The position numbers and the translations under genes were made by a program. A stretch of 64,000 bases of DNA from Williamsia maris (GTDB taxonomy: Bacteria; Actinomycetota; Actinomycetes; Mycobacteriales; Mycobacteriaceae), in assembly GCF_024171815.1 (NCBI RefSeq), contig NZ_JAMTCJ010000002.1:806001-870000 (forward strand), read 5' to 3'. Shown in pieces: positions 1 through 7,214 of the stretch; position 1 is the first letter of the stretch; every line of letters begins with the position of its first letter. A model generated the notes under the pieces. It was given only the letters and a program-made list of their open reading frames with translations. It searched no databases and was not told the origin of the DNA.

Positions 1-778
1 GGCAGTTGCGACGGATGAGCGTGCCGATCTGCTCGCCGCCCTGGTACCAACCGGTGAACGGCGGCATCTCCCAGATCGACTTGTCGGTGAACATCGAGAC
101 GATGGCGTCGACGTCGTAGTTCTGGAAGGCGGCGCAGTAGCGCTCCAACGTTTCTCGCTGGGTTGCCTCGTCCGGCTCGGACACCGAATCGCGCTCAGGA
201 GCAACCAGTTTGACCTGCGTCCGCGCACGCTGCAGCAAGCTGTTCACCGTTGCGACGGTGAGGTCGAGGGTGTCGGCGACCTCGGCGGCGCGCCACTGCA
301 GGACATCACGCAGGATCAGGATCGCGCGCTGACGTTCCGGCAGATGCTGCAGGGCCGCGATGAACGCCAATCGGATCGACTCGCGTGACCCGACCACGGC
401 TGCGGGGTCGGCGGTGTCGGCCGGCGACGCGGAGTCGAGATCGGCGAAAGGCTCCAGCCACGGGACCTCGTGGTCCTGCAGGAGCGGGGCGGTCGGGTCG
501 TAGGCGTCGCCGCCCAGCCCGGACGGCAGCGGGCGCTTCTTCTTGGTCTGCAACGCCGTGAGGCACGTGTTGGTGGCGATCTTGTGCAGCCATGTCCGCA
601 CCGACGCACGCTGGTCGTATCCGGCGTACCCGCGCCAGGCGCGGATGTAGGTCTCCTGCACCAGGTCCTCGGCGTCGTGGTGCGACCCCATCATCCGGTA
701 GCAGTGCGCCATGATCTCCCGGCGATACGGCTCGGTGATCGCGAGAAAATCGTCATCCGTCGTGGTCTGCACGGTCAT
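1..778 (-). CDS. sigG: ECF RNA polymerase sigma factor, SigG-like (3' end outside window)
   Basis: Extracytoplasmic-function sigma factor that would direct RNA polymerase to a stress regulon. It reads on the minus strand from the ATG at 778 for 259 codons with no stop, so the C-terminus lies outside the window. Sigma region 2 is at about residues 18-48 (HDAEDLVQETYIRAW) and region 4 at about 150-200 (LPERQRAILILRD, then a helix-turn-helix). From about residue 205 a SnoaL-like domain begins (TLERYCAAFQNYD, WEMPPFTGWYQG). Such domains are typical of the large ECF groups that include M. tuberculosis SigG and SigJ and have no classical anti-sigma partner. Position in an otherwise Rv0182c-Rv0211-like region favours SigG, but SigJ-type cannot be excluded. 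A leaderless promoter (785-813) supports this start. Confidence 0.85.
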   Translation of the reverse strand, partial: MTVQTTTDDDFLAITEPYRREIMAHCYRMMGSHHDAEDLVQETYIRAWRGYAGYDQRASVRTWLHKIATNTCLTALQTKKKRPLPSGLGGDAYDPTAPLLQDHEVPWLEPFADLDSASPADTADPAAVVGSRESIRLAFIAALQHLPERQRAILILRDVLQWRAAEVADTLDLTVATVNSLLQRARTQVKLVAPERDSVSEPDEATQRETLERYCAAFQNYDVDAIVSMFTDKSIWEMPPFTGWYQGGEQIGTLIRRNC

Positions 779-784
779 GCGCAG

Positions 785-813
785 AGATTACGGCAGAACC
801 CGGACATCCGACC
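785..813 (-). promoter_or_regulatory. Probable leaderless promoter of the SigG-like gene
   Basis: On the minus strand GGTCGG (813-808) is followed after 17 bases by TAATCT (790-785), and six bases later by the ATG at 778. That spacing puts the transcription start at or next to the start codon. The -10 box is a good housekeeping match; the -35 box is weak and could instead be read by another sigma factor. Confidence 0.45.
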
Positions 814-836
814 AGGGAAAGTGGTGGTCAGGACGT

Positions 837-1391
837 TCAGAATCCCGCACCGTCAGCGGTGTGTGAACGCCCCTCATCATCCGGTTCGGTCAGCGCTCTC
901 GCGTACGCGGCGGCCGAACGCTGGTAGCGGGGTAGGTGAGGGATCAGGGCCTCGATCGCTGTTCGCACTGCCTCGTCCGGTCGGCCGGCGTCGCGCAGAG
1001 CCAACGCGAGAAAGATTGCACGCGCGTCCCCGATGGACGGGTCGGGCTCGGTCGCGCGCAGCATGGCCACCGCGTCGTCCACCCGACCGATGTTGCGAAG
1101 GGTGGATCCCTGTTGGATGTTCAGCTGCGCGAGCCGAGCTCCCCCCAGACCGTGTGCGCGTGCGGCCGCATACTCGACGGCGGCCTCCTCCTCGTACCCG
1201 CAGGAGTCGTACGCGCCACCCATCTCGAACCGGGCGTCGGGATCGTCGGGTGCACGCTCGGAGACGAGTCGTTGCATCCGTGCGACCGCGTCCTGCCGGT
1301 TATCGAGATCCACGGTGCGCCAGAACTCCTCGATCCGCGCCTCCCAGGTACCGACGACAGAATCTCGGGCTGGTTCGTCCACAGCGCTCAT
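837..1391 (-). CDS. Tetratricopeptide-repeat protein
   Basis: A 184-residue soluble protein made largely of helix-turn-helix TPR-type units (about residues 45-170: RFEMGGAYDSCGYEEEAAVE, RLAQLNIQQGSTLRNIG, RAIFLALALRDAGRPDEA), each with the spaced small and aromatic residues of TPRs. TPR proteins scaffold protein-protein contacts; no catalytic domain is visible, so a specific role cannot be given. I chose the ATG at 1391 (MSAVDEPARD). The frame stays open upstream to 1511, but that part is intergenic repeat sequence (island at 1401-1821) and is unlikely to be translated. The start lacks a clear Shine-Dalgarno sequence and sits only about 10 bases from a truncated repeat copy, so the promoter must lie inside or beyond the repeats. 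Confidence 0.75.
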   Translation of the reverse strand: MSAVDEPARDSVVGTWEARIEEFWRTVDLDNRQDAVARMQRLVSERAPDDPDARFEMGGAYDSCGYEEEAAVEYAAARAHGLGGARLAQLNIQQGSTLRNIGRVDDAVAMLRATEPDPSIGDARAIFLALALRDAGRPDEAVRTAIEALIPHLPRYQRSAAAYARALTEPDDEGRSHTADGAGF

Positions 1392-1400
1392 GTTAGGGCG

Positions 1401-1821
1401 AGCCGCCGACGGTGCGGAAGCGAGCCGTCGAGCGACCGGGGTGCTGACTGTGTGGAAACACGCTTCGAGTGTGCTGACAGCGCCGGGCGAGACGACCGCA
1501 AAACAACGCACACTCGATGCGGGGCTTCCGCACCGTCAGCGGTTGTGAACTCGAACGACGCACGACGGAGAGCCGCCGACGGTGCGGAACCGCGTCATCG
1601 AGTGTGCGTTGTTCGATTCGCACGTCACGTCGTGCCGTGAGCACACTCGATGGCACGTTTCCACACAGTCGGCCGTGGGGTGCTGATGACCGAGGTGCTG
1701 ACTGTGTGGAAACACGCTTCGAGTGTGCTGACAGCGCGGGGTGAGACGACCGCAAAACGACGCACACTCGATGCGGGGCTTCCGCACCGTCAGCGGTTGT
1801 GAACTCGAACGACGCACGACG
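1401..1821. repeat. Repeat island A: alternating palindromic elements of about 102 bp
   Basis: No gene is seen here. Three full copies of one element alternate in orientation: forward 1441-1542, inverted 1573-1672, forward 1695-1796, plus a truncated inverted end at 1402-1419. Each unit opens with GTGCTGACTGTGTGGAAA and closes with TTCCGCACCGTCAGCGG, whose reverse complement matches the opening at about 13 of 15 positions. Inside is a second inverted repeat, TCGAGTGTGC ... GCACACTCGA, around a variable loop of roughly 30 bases. The two forward copies with their tails (1441-1567 and 1695-1821) differ at only about three positions, which indicates recent duplication. A second island of the same family is at 29681-30226. 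The architecture resembles REP/BIME or MITE-like elements. Confidence 0.85.
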
Positions 1822-1865
1822 ACGAAAGCCGCCGACGACACGTCATCGAAGCCGTGGTGCGCTGG

Positions 1866-3080
1866 TCAGATGATGGTGTGCAGCGGCGGTGGTGTTCCGT
1901 GCAGTACGTAGCGGCCCAGGTGTTGGTACTTCCAACGGACCGGATCGTGCAGCGTGTGGGTGCGCGCGTTGCGCCAGAAGTGGTGCAGGTTGAGGTCGTT
2001 GGCGGCGCTCCGCGTGCCCGACACCTCGAACAGTGCGCTCGACACCTCGTTGGCGGCGCGGTCGGAGGTGACCTTTGCGGTCGCGACCGCCACCGATGCC
2101 TCGGCGGCGAGCAGTACCGGATCGTCGCCGGAGAGCTGCATCGCGTCGACGGCGCGACCGGCCACCTCGAGGGTCGCCTCGGCAGCGGAGACCACCACGG
2201 AGAGCTCACCGAAGCGTTGGATCAGTAGAGGGTCGTCGGCTGCGTGCTCGACCTCGGCCTCCCACCACGGCCTCGACAGGGTGCGAACACAATCGACCGC
2301 AGAATGCAGTGCGCCGGCGGCGATCCCGGTGTCGATGGCGGCGTGGAGGAGTTGTGAGAACGCGCCGAAGCCCGTGGGGGCGTCGACTGCGGCGTCGCGG
2401 GCGATGACATCGGCAGCGGCGACGGCGACATCGTCGAACACGACCGTCCCGCTCCCCGACGTACGTTGCCCGATCCCGTCCCAGTCGTCGATGATCTCGA
2501 CACCGTCGGCGTCGGATCGGACGAAAACGGTGTACTCGCCTGCGAGTAGTTCGTCCGCATCGGTGTCGAGCCGGGCCAGCACCGCGAGGGTGTCGGCGTG
2601 CAGCGAACCGGTGCAGTAGAACTTGGTCCCGACGAGGCGGAAGTCGTTGCCGTCGGGGGAGATCCGGGTCTCGATGAGGTTGGACAGCGCCGTGTCGCGT
2701 TCAGCGTGGGCGTTGGCGAGCAGCCCTCCGGAGAGGATGTGCGTGAACAACTTGTGCCGCTGATCCGCGGTGCCGGCGAGCCTCAGTAGGTTGGCCTGCA
2801 CGAAGTGACTCTGGGGGATCTGCGCCACGTTCGGGTCTGCGGCGGCGATGATGCGGAACACCTCGGCCACCGAGGACGGGGGCAGTCCGGCGCCCCCGTA
2901 CTGCACCGGGACCGTGATCGCGAGCAGTCCCGAGGCGGCGAGTTCGGCGATCTCCGTGTGCGGGAGTCGACGATGGCGATCGCGATCGGCCGCACCCGGA
3001 CCGAATCGTGCCGCGAGCAGGCGCGCGGAATCCAGTGCCTGCTCGCGTGATCCGATCCGGGTTGCGGCGACCGCGGTCAT
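1866..3080 (-). CDS. sfnB: SfnB/DszC-like flavin-dependent oxidoreductase (acyl-CoA dehydrogenase fold)
   Basis: A 404-residue protein of the acyl-CoA dehydrogenase fold, closest in pattern to the SfnB sulfur-acquisition oxidoreductases and DszC-type flavin monooxygenases. The N-terminal helical domain covers about residues 10-125 (HTEIAELAASGLLAITVP, GGAGLPPSSVAEVFRIIA), the central beta domain 125-230 (GTKFYCTGSLHADTLAV), and the C-terminal helical domain 240-400, ending HLGRYVLHGTPPP. The DszC-like group uses reduced FMN and oxygen on organosulfur compounds rather than dehydrogenating CoA esters. The start at 3080 lies three bases after the stop of sfnG, so the two are one operon and probably act in sequence in use of dimethyl sulfone or related sulfones as sulfur source. 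The exact substrate is inferred from context. Confidence 0.82.
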   Translation of the reverse strand: MTAVAATRIGSREQALDSARLLAARFGPGAADRDRHRRLPHTEIAELAASGLLAITVPVQYGGAGLPPSSVAEVFRIIAAADPNVAQIPQSHFVQANLLRLAGTADQRHKLFTHILSGGLLANAHAERDTALSNLIETRISPDGNDFRLVGTKFYCTGSLHADTLAVLARLDTDADELLAGEYTVFVRSDADGVEIIDDWDGIGQRTSGSGTVVFDDVAVAAADVIARDAAVDAPTGFGAFSQLLHAAIDTGIAAGALHSAVDCVRTLSRPWWEAEVEHAADDPLLIQRFGELSVVVSAAEATLEVAGRAVDAMQLSGDDPVLLAAEASVAVATAKVTSDRAANEVSSALFEVSGTRSAANDLNLHHFWRNARTHTLHDPVRWKYQHLGRYVLHGTPPPLHTII

Positions 3081-3082
3081 TG

Positions 3083-4189
3083 TCAGGCCGAGACCTTCTC
3101 GGCGGCCTCGAGCTCGCGGACGAGCGGCATGACCTTCTCGCCGAAGTACTCGATCTCCTCCTGGAAGTGCAGGAAGCCACCGAGGATGAGGTCGACACCG
3201 AGCTTCTTGTAGGCGACGATGCGCTCGGCGATCTGCTCGGGCGTACCGATCAGCTGGGTCTTGAACCCGTCGTTGTACTGGACGAGGTCCTCGAACTTCG
3301 AGTCGGCCCACATGCCCTTGCCGTCCGAGGTGGACTTACCGGCCTGCTGCACCGAGTCGCGGAAGCCTTCCACCGCAGGCTTGTTGGCCTTCTCGATGAT
3401 CTCGCGCAGGGTGTCGCGGGCTTCGGACTCGGTGTCGCGGGCGATGATGAAGCCGTTCAGACCGAATCGGGTCTCGCGGTTGTGGGCCTGGGCGACCGTG
3501 CGCAGATCCTCGATCTGCTCGGTGACGCCGTCGAAGTCCTTGCCGTTGGAGAAGTACCAGTCGGCGAACTGGCCGCCGTTGCGACGGGCCGCCGACGAGT
3601 TGCCACCCTGGAACAGTTCCGGGTTCGGACGCTCGGGGGTGTTGAGCGGCTTGGGCTTGAGGGTGAAGTCGCGGATGCGGTAGAAGTCGCCGGCGAACTC
3701 GACGTTGTCCTCGGTCCAGATCTTGCGGATGACCTCGAGGAACTCCGCGCTGCGACGGTAACGCTCGTCGTGCTCGAGCCACGGCTCGCCGAGGGCTTTG
3801 AACTCACCGGAGAACCAGCCGGAGACGACGTTGATCGCGAACCGGCCGTTCGACAGGTGGTCGGCGGTCGCGCCGAACTTCGCCAGCACGGCGGGATGCC
3901 ACAGGCCGGGGTGGATCGCGGTGATCACCTTGAGCTTCTCGGTCGCCATCAGCAGCGCGAGCGAGAACGACGTCGACTCGTGCTGGAACTCGGCGCCGTA
4001 GGACGCCATGTACCGCACCTGCGACAGGGCGTACTCGAAGCCGACGCGCTCGGCGGTCTGCGCGAGCTTCTTGTTGTACTCGAATTCCCAGTTGGTGCGC
4101 TGCTCGATCTCGCTGGTGACGAGACCGCCGCTGACGTTGGGGACCCAATACGCGAACTTGACCTCGTCCGCGATCTTCTCGGTGCTCAT
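3083..4189 (-). CDS. sfnG: Dimethylsulfone monooxygenase-like FMNH2-dependent enzyme
   Basis: A 368-residue bacterial-luciferase-like (LLM class) monooxygenase resembling SfnG, which converts dimethyl sulfone to methanesulfinate using FMNH2 from a separate reductase. The whole chain is a TIM-barrel flavin domain: FAYWVPNVSGGLV at the N-terminus, ITAIHPGLWHPAVLAKFGA, GRFAINVVSGWFSGEF (flavin phosphate region) and LILGGFLHFQEEIEYFGE at the C-terminus are conserved LLM segments. I chose the ATG at 4189 because it has a good AAAGAG ribosome site; the frame is open further upstream without one. It lies 52 bases downstream of ssuD and three bases upstream of sfnB, forming ssuD-sfnG-sfnB. Together these could take sulfones through sulfinates/sulfonates to sulfite. 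No flavin reductase gene is in the cluster, so FMNH2 must come from elsewhere. Confidence 0.88.
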   Translation of the reverse strand: MSTEKIADEVKFAYWVPNVSGGLVTSEIEQRTNWEFEYNKKLAQTAERVGFEYALSQVRYMASYGAEFQHESTSFSLALLMATEKLKVITAIHPGLWHPAVLAKFGATADHLSNGRFAINVVSGWFSGEFKALGEPWLEHDERYRRSAEFLEVIRKIWTEDNVEFAGDFYRIRDFTLKPKPLNTPERPNPELFQGGNSSAARRNGGQFADWYFSNGKDFDGVTEQIEDLRTVAQAHNRETRFGLNGFIIARDTESEARDTLREIIEKANKPAVEGFRDSVQQAGKSTSDGKGMWADSKFEDLVQYNDGFKTQLIGTPEQIAERIVAYKKLGVDLILGGFLHFQEEIEYFGEKVMPLVRELEAAEKVSA

Positions 4190-4241
4190 TGCGACTCTTT
4201 CTTGTTGACTATGGATCGTTGATGCTCTTCTACACTCTGAC

Positions 4242-5420
4242 TCACGACGCGCCGGATGGTTCCAGGGTGGGTAGAAAAGCGCCTCGAACTGGCTCGACGG
4301 ATTCTTCTGCGGAATCGAGCAGGCCTCGCCGACGCAACGCCGGGCGTACGCCCTCGCCCACGTGGTACGCCTCCTCGACGTGCGGGTAGCCCGAGAGGAT
4401 GAAGTGGTCGATGCCGAGGTCGGCGTACTCGGAGATGCGTTCGGCGACCTCGTCGTACGACCCGACCAGAGCGGTACCGGCGCCACCACGCACCAGACCG
4501 ACGCCGCTCCACAGGTTCGGGTAGATCTCCAGGGTGCGGGCGTCGCCACCGGCGACGTAGGCGTCCCCGCCGCCGTGCAGGTCACGCATCCGACGCTGAC
4601 CTTCGGACTCGGATCGGCGCAACGACGCCTGGGCGTTCTCGATCACCGTCGGGTCCAGCGAGCTGAGCAGTCGGTCGGCCTCGGCCCACGCCGCCTCGGA
4701 GGTCTCCCGGGCGATGACGTGCAGCCTGATCCCGAATCCGGGCGTCCGGTTCAGCGGCGCCGCGAGTCCGCGGATCCAATCCAGCTTCTCGGCAACCGCC
4801 GCGGGCGGCTCACCCCAGGTGAGATAGGTGTCGGCGTGCGCCGCCGCGACAGCGCCCGCGGCTGGCGACGACCCGCCGAAGAAGATCGGGGGCAGCGGAT
4901 CGGGACGACGGGCCAGCGACGCGCCCTCGACCCGCAGGTGCTTGCCGTTGAACGACAACGGCTCGTCGGACGTCCACAGCCGGTTGATGATGTCGAGGTA
5001 CTCCCCGCACCGCTCGTAGCGGGCGTCCTTCGACAGGAAGTCGCCGAACGCGCGTTGCTCGCTCGACTCGCCGCCGGTGACGACGTTGAGCAGCAGACGT
5101 CCCTTCGACTGCCACTGCAGTGTCGCGGCCATCTGCGCCGACAGTGTCGGGCTGGTCAGGCCGGGGCGAAGTGCGACAAGGAATTTGAGCGTCTCGGTGG
5201 TCTCGACGAGCATCGCCGTCGACAACCATGCGTCCTCACACCACAGCCCGGTCGGGGTGAGCACCGACTCGAATCCGTTGACCTCGGCGGCCCCGGCGAG
5301 CTGCTTGAGGTAGCGGAGGTCGGCGGGGCGATCGCCCGACATGGACGACCCGTGGCCGCCGGCCATCAGGTTCCGGGAGTCCCCGTACGTGGGCAGGAAC
5401 CAGTGGAGACGAACAGACAC
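4242..5420 (-). CDS. ssuD: Alkanesulfonate monooxygenase
   Basis: A 392-residue FMNH2-dependent LLM-class monooxygenase of the SsuD family, which cleaves C1 and longer alkanesulfonates to aldehyde and sulfite. Recognisable segments are RLHWFLPTYGDSRNL near the N-terminus, ALRPGLTSPTLSAQMAATLQ, LLLNVVTGGESSEQRAFGD (flavin and sulfonate binding), PIFFGGSSPAAGAVAA and HFILSGYPHVEEAYHVGEG near the C-terminus. Length fits the family. The start is GTG at 5420, preceded by AAAGGTG. It is the first gene of the minus-strand organosulfur operon with sfnG and sfnB, and the 5421-5867 gap is shared with the divergent ROK regulator. No ssuABC transporter accompanies it here. Regulation by the neighbouring SsuR-like protein is likely, by analogy with Corynebacterium glutamicum. 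Confidence 0.9.
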   Translation of the reverse strand: MSVRLHWFLPTYGDSRNLMAGGHGSSMSGDRPADLRYLKQLAGAAEVNGFESVLTPTGLWCEDAWLSTAMLVETTETLKFLVALRPGLTSPTLSAQMAATLQWQSKGRLLLNVVTGGESSEQRAFGDFLSKDARYERCGEYLDIINRLWTSDEPLSFNGKHLRVEGASLARRPDPLPPIFFGGSSPAAGAVAAAHADTYLTWGEPPAAVAEKLDWIRGLAAPLNRTPGFGIRLHVIARETSEAAWAEADRLLSSLDPTVIENAQASLRRSESEGQRRMRDLHGGGDAYVAGGDARTLEIYPNLWSGVGLVRGGAGTALVGSYDEVAERISEYADLGIDHFILSGYPHVEEAYHVGEGVRPALRRRGLLDSAEESVEPVRGAFLPTLEPSGAS

Positions 5421-5627
5421 ACAGACACCTTTCGCGAGACGGGGCTCGAGGAGGGGACAACGGTGATTCAGGCGAGGTCGCCCACCAGTCTCACCGCTCG
5501 GGACGCGGGACCCGGGTCTTTGGATCGCCGTGATCGCAACCCGTTGGCAGGGCTGTGAGCTGGCTAGAATCCGCGCACAGCGCGTCTACCTGCGGGTGTG
5601 TCGAGCCCGCGGCGACGGCGCTGACCT

Positions 5628-5663
5628 TTGCCGCCGACAGTTCATGTTGCTAGATTGGCGTTC
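5628..5663 (+). promoter_or_regulatory. Leaderless promoter of the Cys-Cys leader ORF
   Basis: TTGCCG (5628-5633), 17 bases, TAGATT (5651-5656), 7 bases, then ATG at 5664. Spacing and boxes match a SigA-type actinobacterial promoter, and the predicted start of transcription coincides with the A of the ATG. The rest of the 5421-5867 gap holds the leader ORF, a small hairpin and presumably the ssuD promoter on the other strand, for which I see no convincing boxes. A TAGAAT at 5575-5580 lacks a spaced -35. Confidence 0.7.
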
Positions 5664-5756
5664 ATGCCGAGCTCGACGTCGCACATCCCGGAGATCACCT
5701 ACGTGATCACCGCTTTGGGCTGCCGTTTGCCGTTCGTGCGTCTCTTCTGTTGTTGA
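5664..5756 (+). CDS. Leaderless 30-residue leader peptide ending Cys-Cys (putative cysteine-responsive attenuator)
   Basis: A 30-codon ORF starting MPSSTSHIPEI and ending GCRLPFVRLFCC followed directly by TGA. Three of its last eleven residues are cysteine, with two tandem Cys codons (TGT TGT) before the stop. Its promoter predicts a leaderless mRNA. Short leaderless ORFs with terminal Cys runs are known in mycobacteria as cysteine-responsive attenuators: low Cys-tRNA stalls the ribosome and raises expression of the downstream sulfur genes. The next gene, 112 bases on, is the SsuR-like regulator, so the arrangement makes sense as cysteine sensing ahead of a sulfonate activator. Promoter, ORF and Cys codons are visible in the sequence; the mechanism here is inference. 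Confidence 0.7.
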   Translation: MPSSTSHIPEITYVITALGCRLPFVRLFCC

Positions 5757-5779
5757 GCGTTCTGACCCGACCCCGAGTC

Positions 5780-5802
5780 CGCCGATCCCCGGCCTCTCGG
5801 CG
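5780..5802 (+). other. Small hairpin between leader ORF and ROK regulator
   Basis: CGCCGA (5780-5785) and TCGGCG (5797-5802) are perfect 6-base arms with an 11-base loop, 23 bases after the leader stop codon. It could be part of the structure that responds to ribosome stalling on the leader. No U-run follows, so it is not a standard intrinsic terminator. Confidence 0.3.
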
Positions 5803-5867
5803 ATTCAGACATTCGCTCCCGTACCTGCGCTTTCCGCGTTCGGTGTGGCAGATTCAACGAGGACGAC

Positions 5868-7214
5868 ATGACCACGACGCTCGACCACCTCTCCAATCGC
5901 ACGCGACAGCCTGCCGCTCGCCGTCCGACCGAACAGCCGTCCCGGTCGCCTGCGCGACGCACACGTCAGACCGGTCCGCTGGCCTACGGCGGCTCGCGGG
6001 CCCTCAACGCGGGAGCGGCAACCGGGCCGTTCACCACGAGGACGCCGAAAATTCACATCGCAACCCCGCAGCTGCACCTGTCGACGAAGCCGTCGGCCGT
6101 CGTGCTGCGTACCGCACGGTTGCAGGGCCCGATCTTCCGTGACGACGCCGCGGCCCAGTCGGGCCTGAGCATCTCGACGGTCAACCGCCAGGTCAGCGCC
6201 CTCCTGAAGGCAGGCCTGCTGCGTGAACGCGCCGATCTGGCCCCGGCGGGTGCCATCGGTCGCCCTCGCCTCCCGTTCGAGCTCAACGTCGACAGCTTCC
6301 TGACGGTGGGCATCCACATCGGACTCAAGGTCACCTCGATCACCACCCATGACCTGCTGCATCGGGTGGTCGGGGCGATCCAGATCCCGACCCCGGCCGG
6401 CGACTCCGCCGAGCAGACCCTCACCGCGATCGGCGTGAGCGCACGACGCTTCGCCTCGCGGTGGCCGGCCCAGCGCGTGCTGTGGACCGGTGTCGCCATC
6501 GGCGGTCGGGTCTCGGAGGGCGGTCTCGTCGACCATCCGCGCCTGGGCTGGACCGGCGCCCCGGTCGGACCGGTGCTCTCGCAGGCTCTCGGACTGCCGG
6601 TGTCGGTGGCGTCGCACGTCGAGGCGATGGCCGCGGCCGAACTGCTGGTCAACCCCAAGGACGAGAGCGGCAGCTTCCTGTACTTCTACGCCCGCGAGAT
6701 GGTGGGCATCGCCTTCACCGTCGGCGGCACGGTCTACACCCCGACCGCAGGCCCGCCGGTCATCGGTCACTTCCCCAGCGGGCCCACAACGCTGCTCGAC
6801 CCGCACCGCACCGGACAGCTCGAGCCGTCGGCGAGTGACACCGGCGTCGTCGAGGCGGCCCGGGCGGCCGGGATGTCCGTCGAGAACATCGACGATGTCC
6901 ACGCCGCGGCCACCGCGGGTGACCCGACGGCGTCGGCGATCCTGCTCGAACGCGCCGAGGTCCTCGGCCGCGCGGTGTCGCTGGTCGCGGACATCTTCAA
7001 CCCCGACCACGTGATCCTGGGTGGTCAGGCGTTCACCGACTCCCCGTCGACATTGCCCGCGGTCGCCAAGGCCGTCCGCAACACCCCCGCCGCCCCGAAC
7101 CGCGACGTCCGCGTGACGCGCGCCGGTGCGTCGGTGCAGCAGCAGGCCGCGGGCGCGGTGTCGCTGGATGCCATCTACAGCGATCCGCTGGAGGCGCTCG
7201 CGCTCACCGCGTGA
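5868..7214 (+). CDS. ssuR: ROK-family transcriptional regulator, SsuR-like
   Basis: A 448-residue regulator with a winged helix-turn-helix at about residues 75-135 (DDAAAQSGLSISTVNRQVSA, LLKAGLLRERADL) followed by a ROK sugar-kinase-like domain (about 140-440: VGIHIGLKVTSITTHD, GVAIGGRVSEGG, NPDHVILGGQAFTD). The first 60 residues are Arg/Pro/Thr-rich and probably disordered. In Corynebacterium glutamicum the ROK protein SsuR activates sulfonate and sulfonate-ester genes when sulfate is scarce. This gene lies divergent from ssuD-sfnG-sfnB and behind a Cys-rich leader ORF, so the same job is likely. GAGGACGAC upstream of the ATG is the ribosome site. Its last 11 bases overlap the end of the convergent MFS gene. 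The symbol is assigned by family and context, not by a search. Confidence 0.78.
   Translation: MTTTLDHLSNRTRQPAARRPTEQPSRSPARRTRQTGPLAYGGSRALNAGAATGPFTTRTPKIHIATPQLHLSTKPSAVVLRTARLQGPIFRDDAAAQSGLSISTVNRQVSALLKAGLLRERADLAPAGAIGRPRLPFELNVDSFLTVGIHIGLKVTSITTHDLLHRVVGAIQIPTPAGDSAEQTLTAIGVSARRFASRWPAQRVLWTGVAIGGRVSEGGLVDHPRLGWTGAPVGPVLSQALGLPVSVASHVEAMAAAELLVNPKDESGSFLYFYAREMVGIAFTVGGTVYTPTAGPPVIGHFPSGPTTLLDPHRTGQLEPSASDTGVVEAARAAGMSVENIDDVHAAATAGDPTASAILLERAEVLGRAVSLVADIFNPDHVILGGQAFTDSPSTLPAVAKAVRNTPAAPNRDVRVTRAGASVQQQAAGAVSLDAIYSDPLEALALTA

Noticed and set aside
1392-1511. 40-residue N-terminal extension of the TPR protein
   Set aside because: It is a translation of the repeat element (including a VSTLEACFHTVSTP-like repeat translation also seen in other frames of the islands), not conserved protein sequence.
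1401-1821. CRISPR array
   Set aside because: The repeats alternate in orientation, are about 100 bases long with internal dyads and vary in spacing; no cas gene is present. The same holds for 29681-30226.
5588-5645. Short minus-strand ORF MNCRRQRSAPSPRARHTRR as a second Cys leader for ssuD
   Set aside because: It has a single Cys, no ribosome site and no properly spaced -10 box; not supported.
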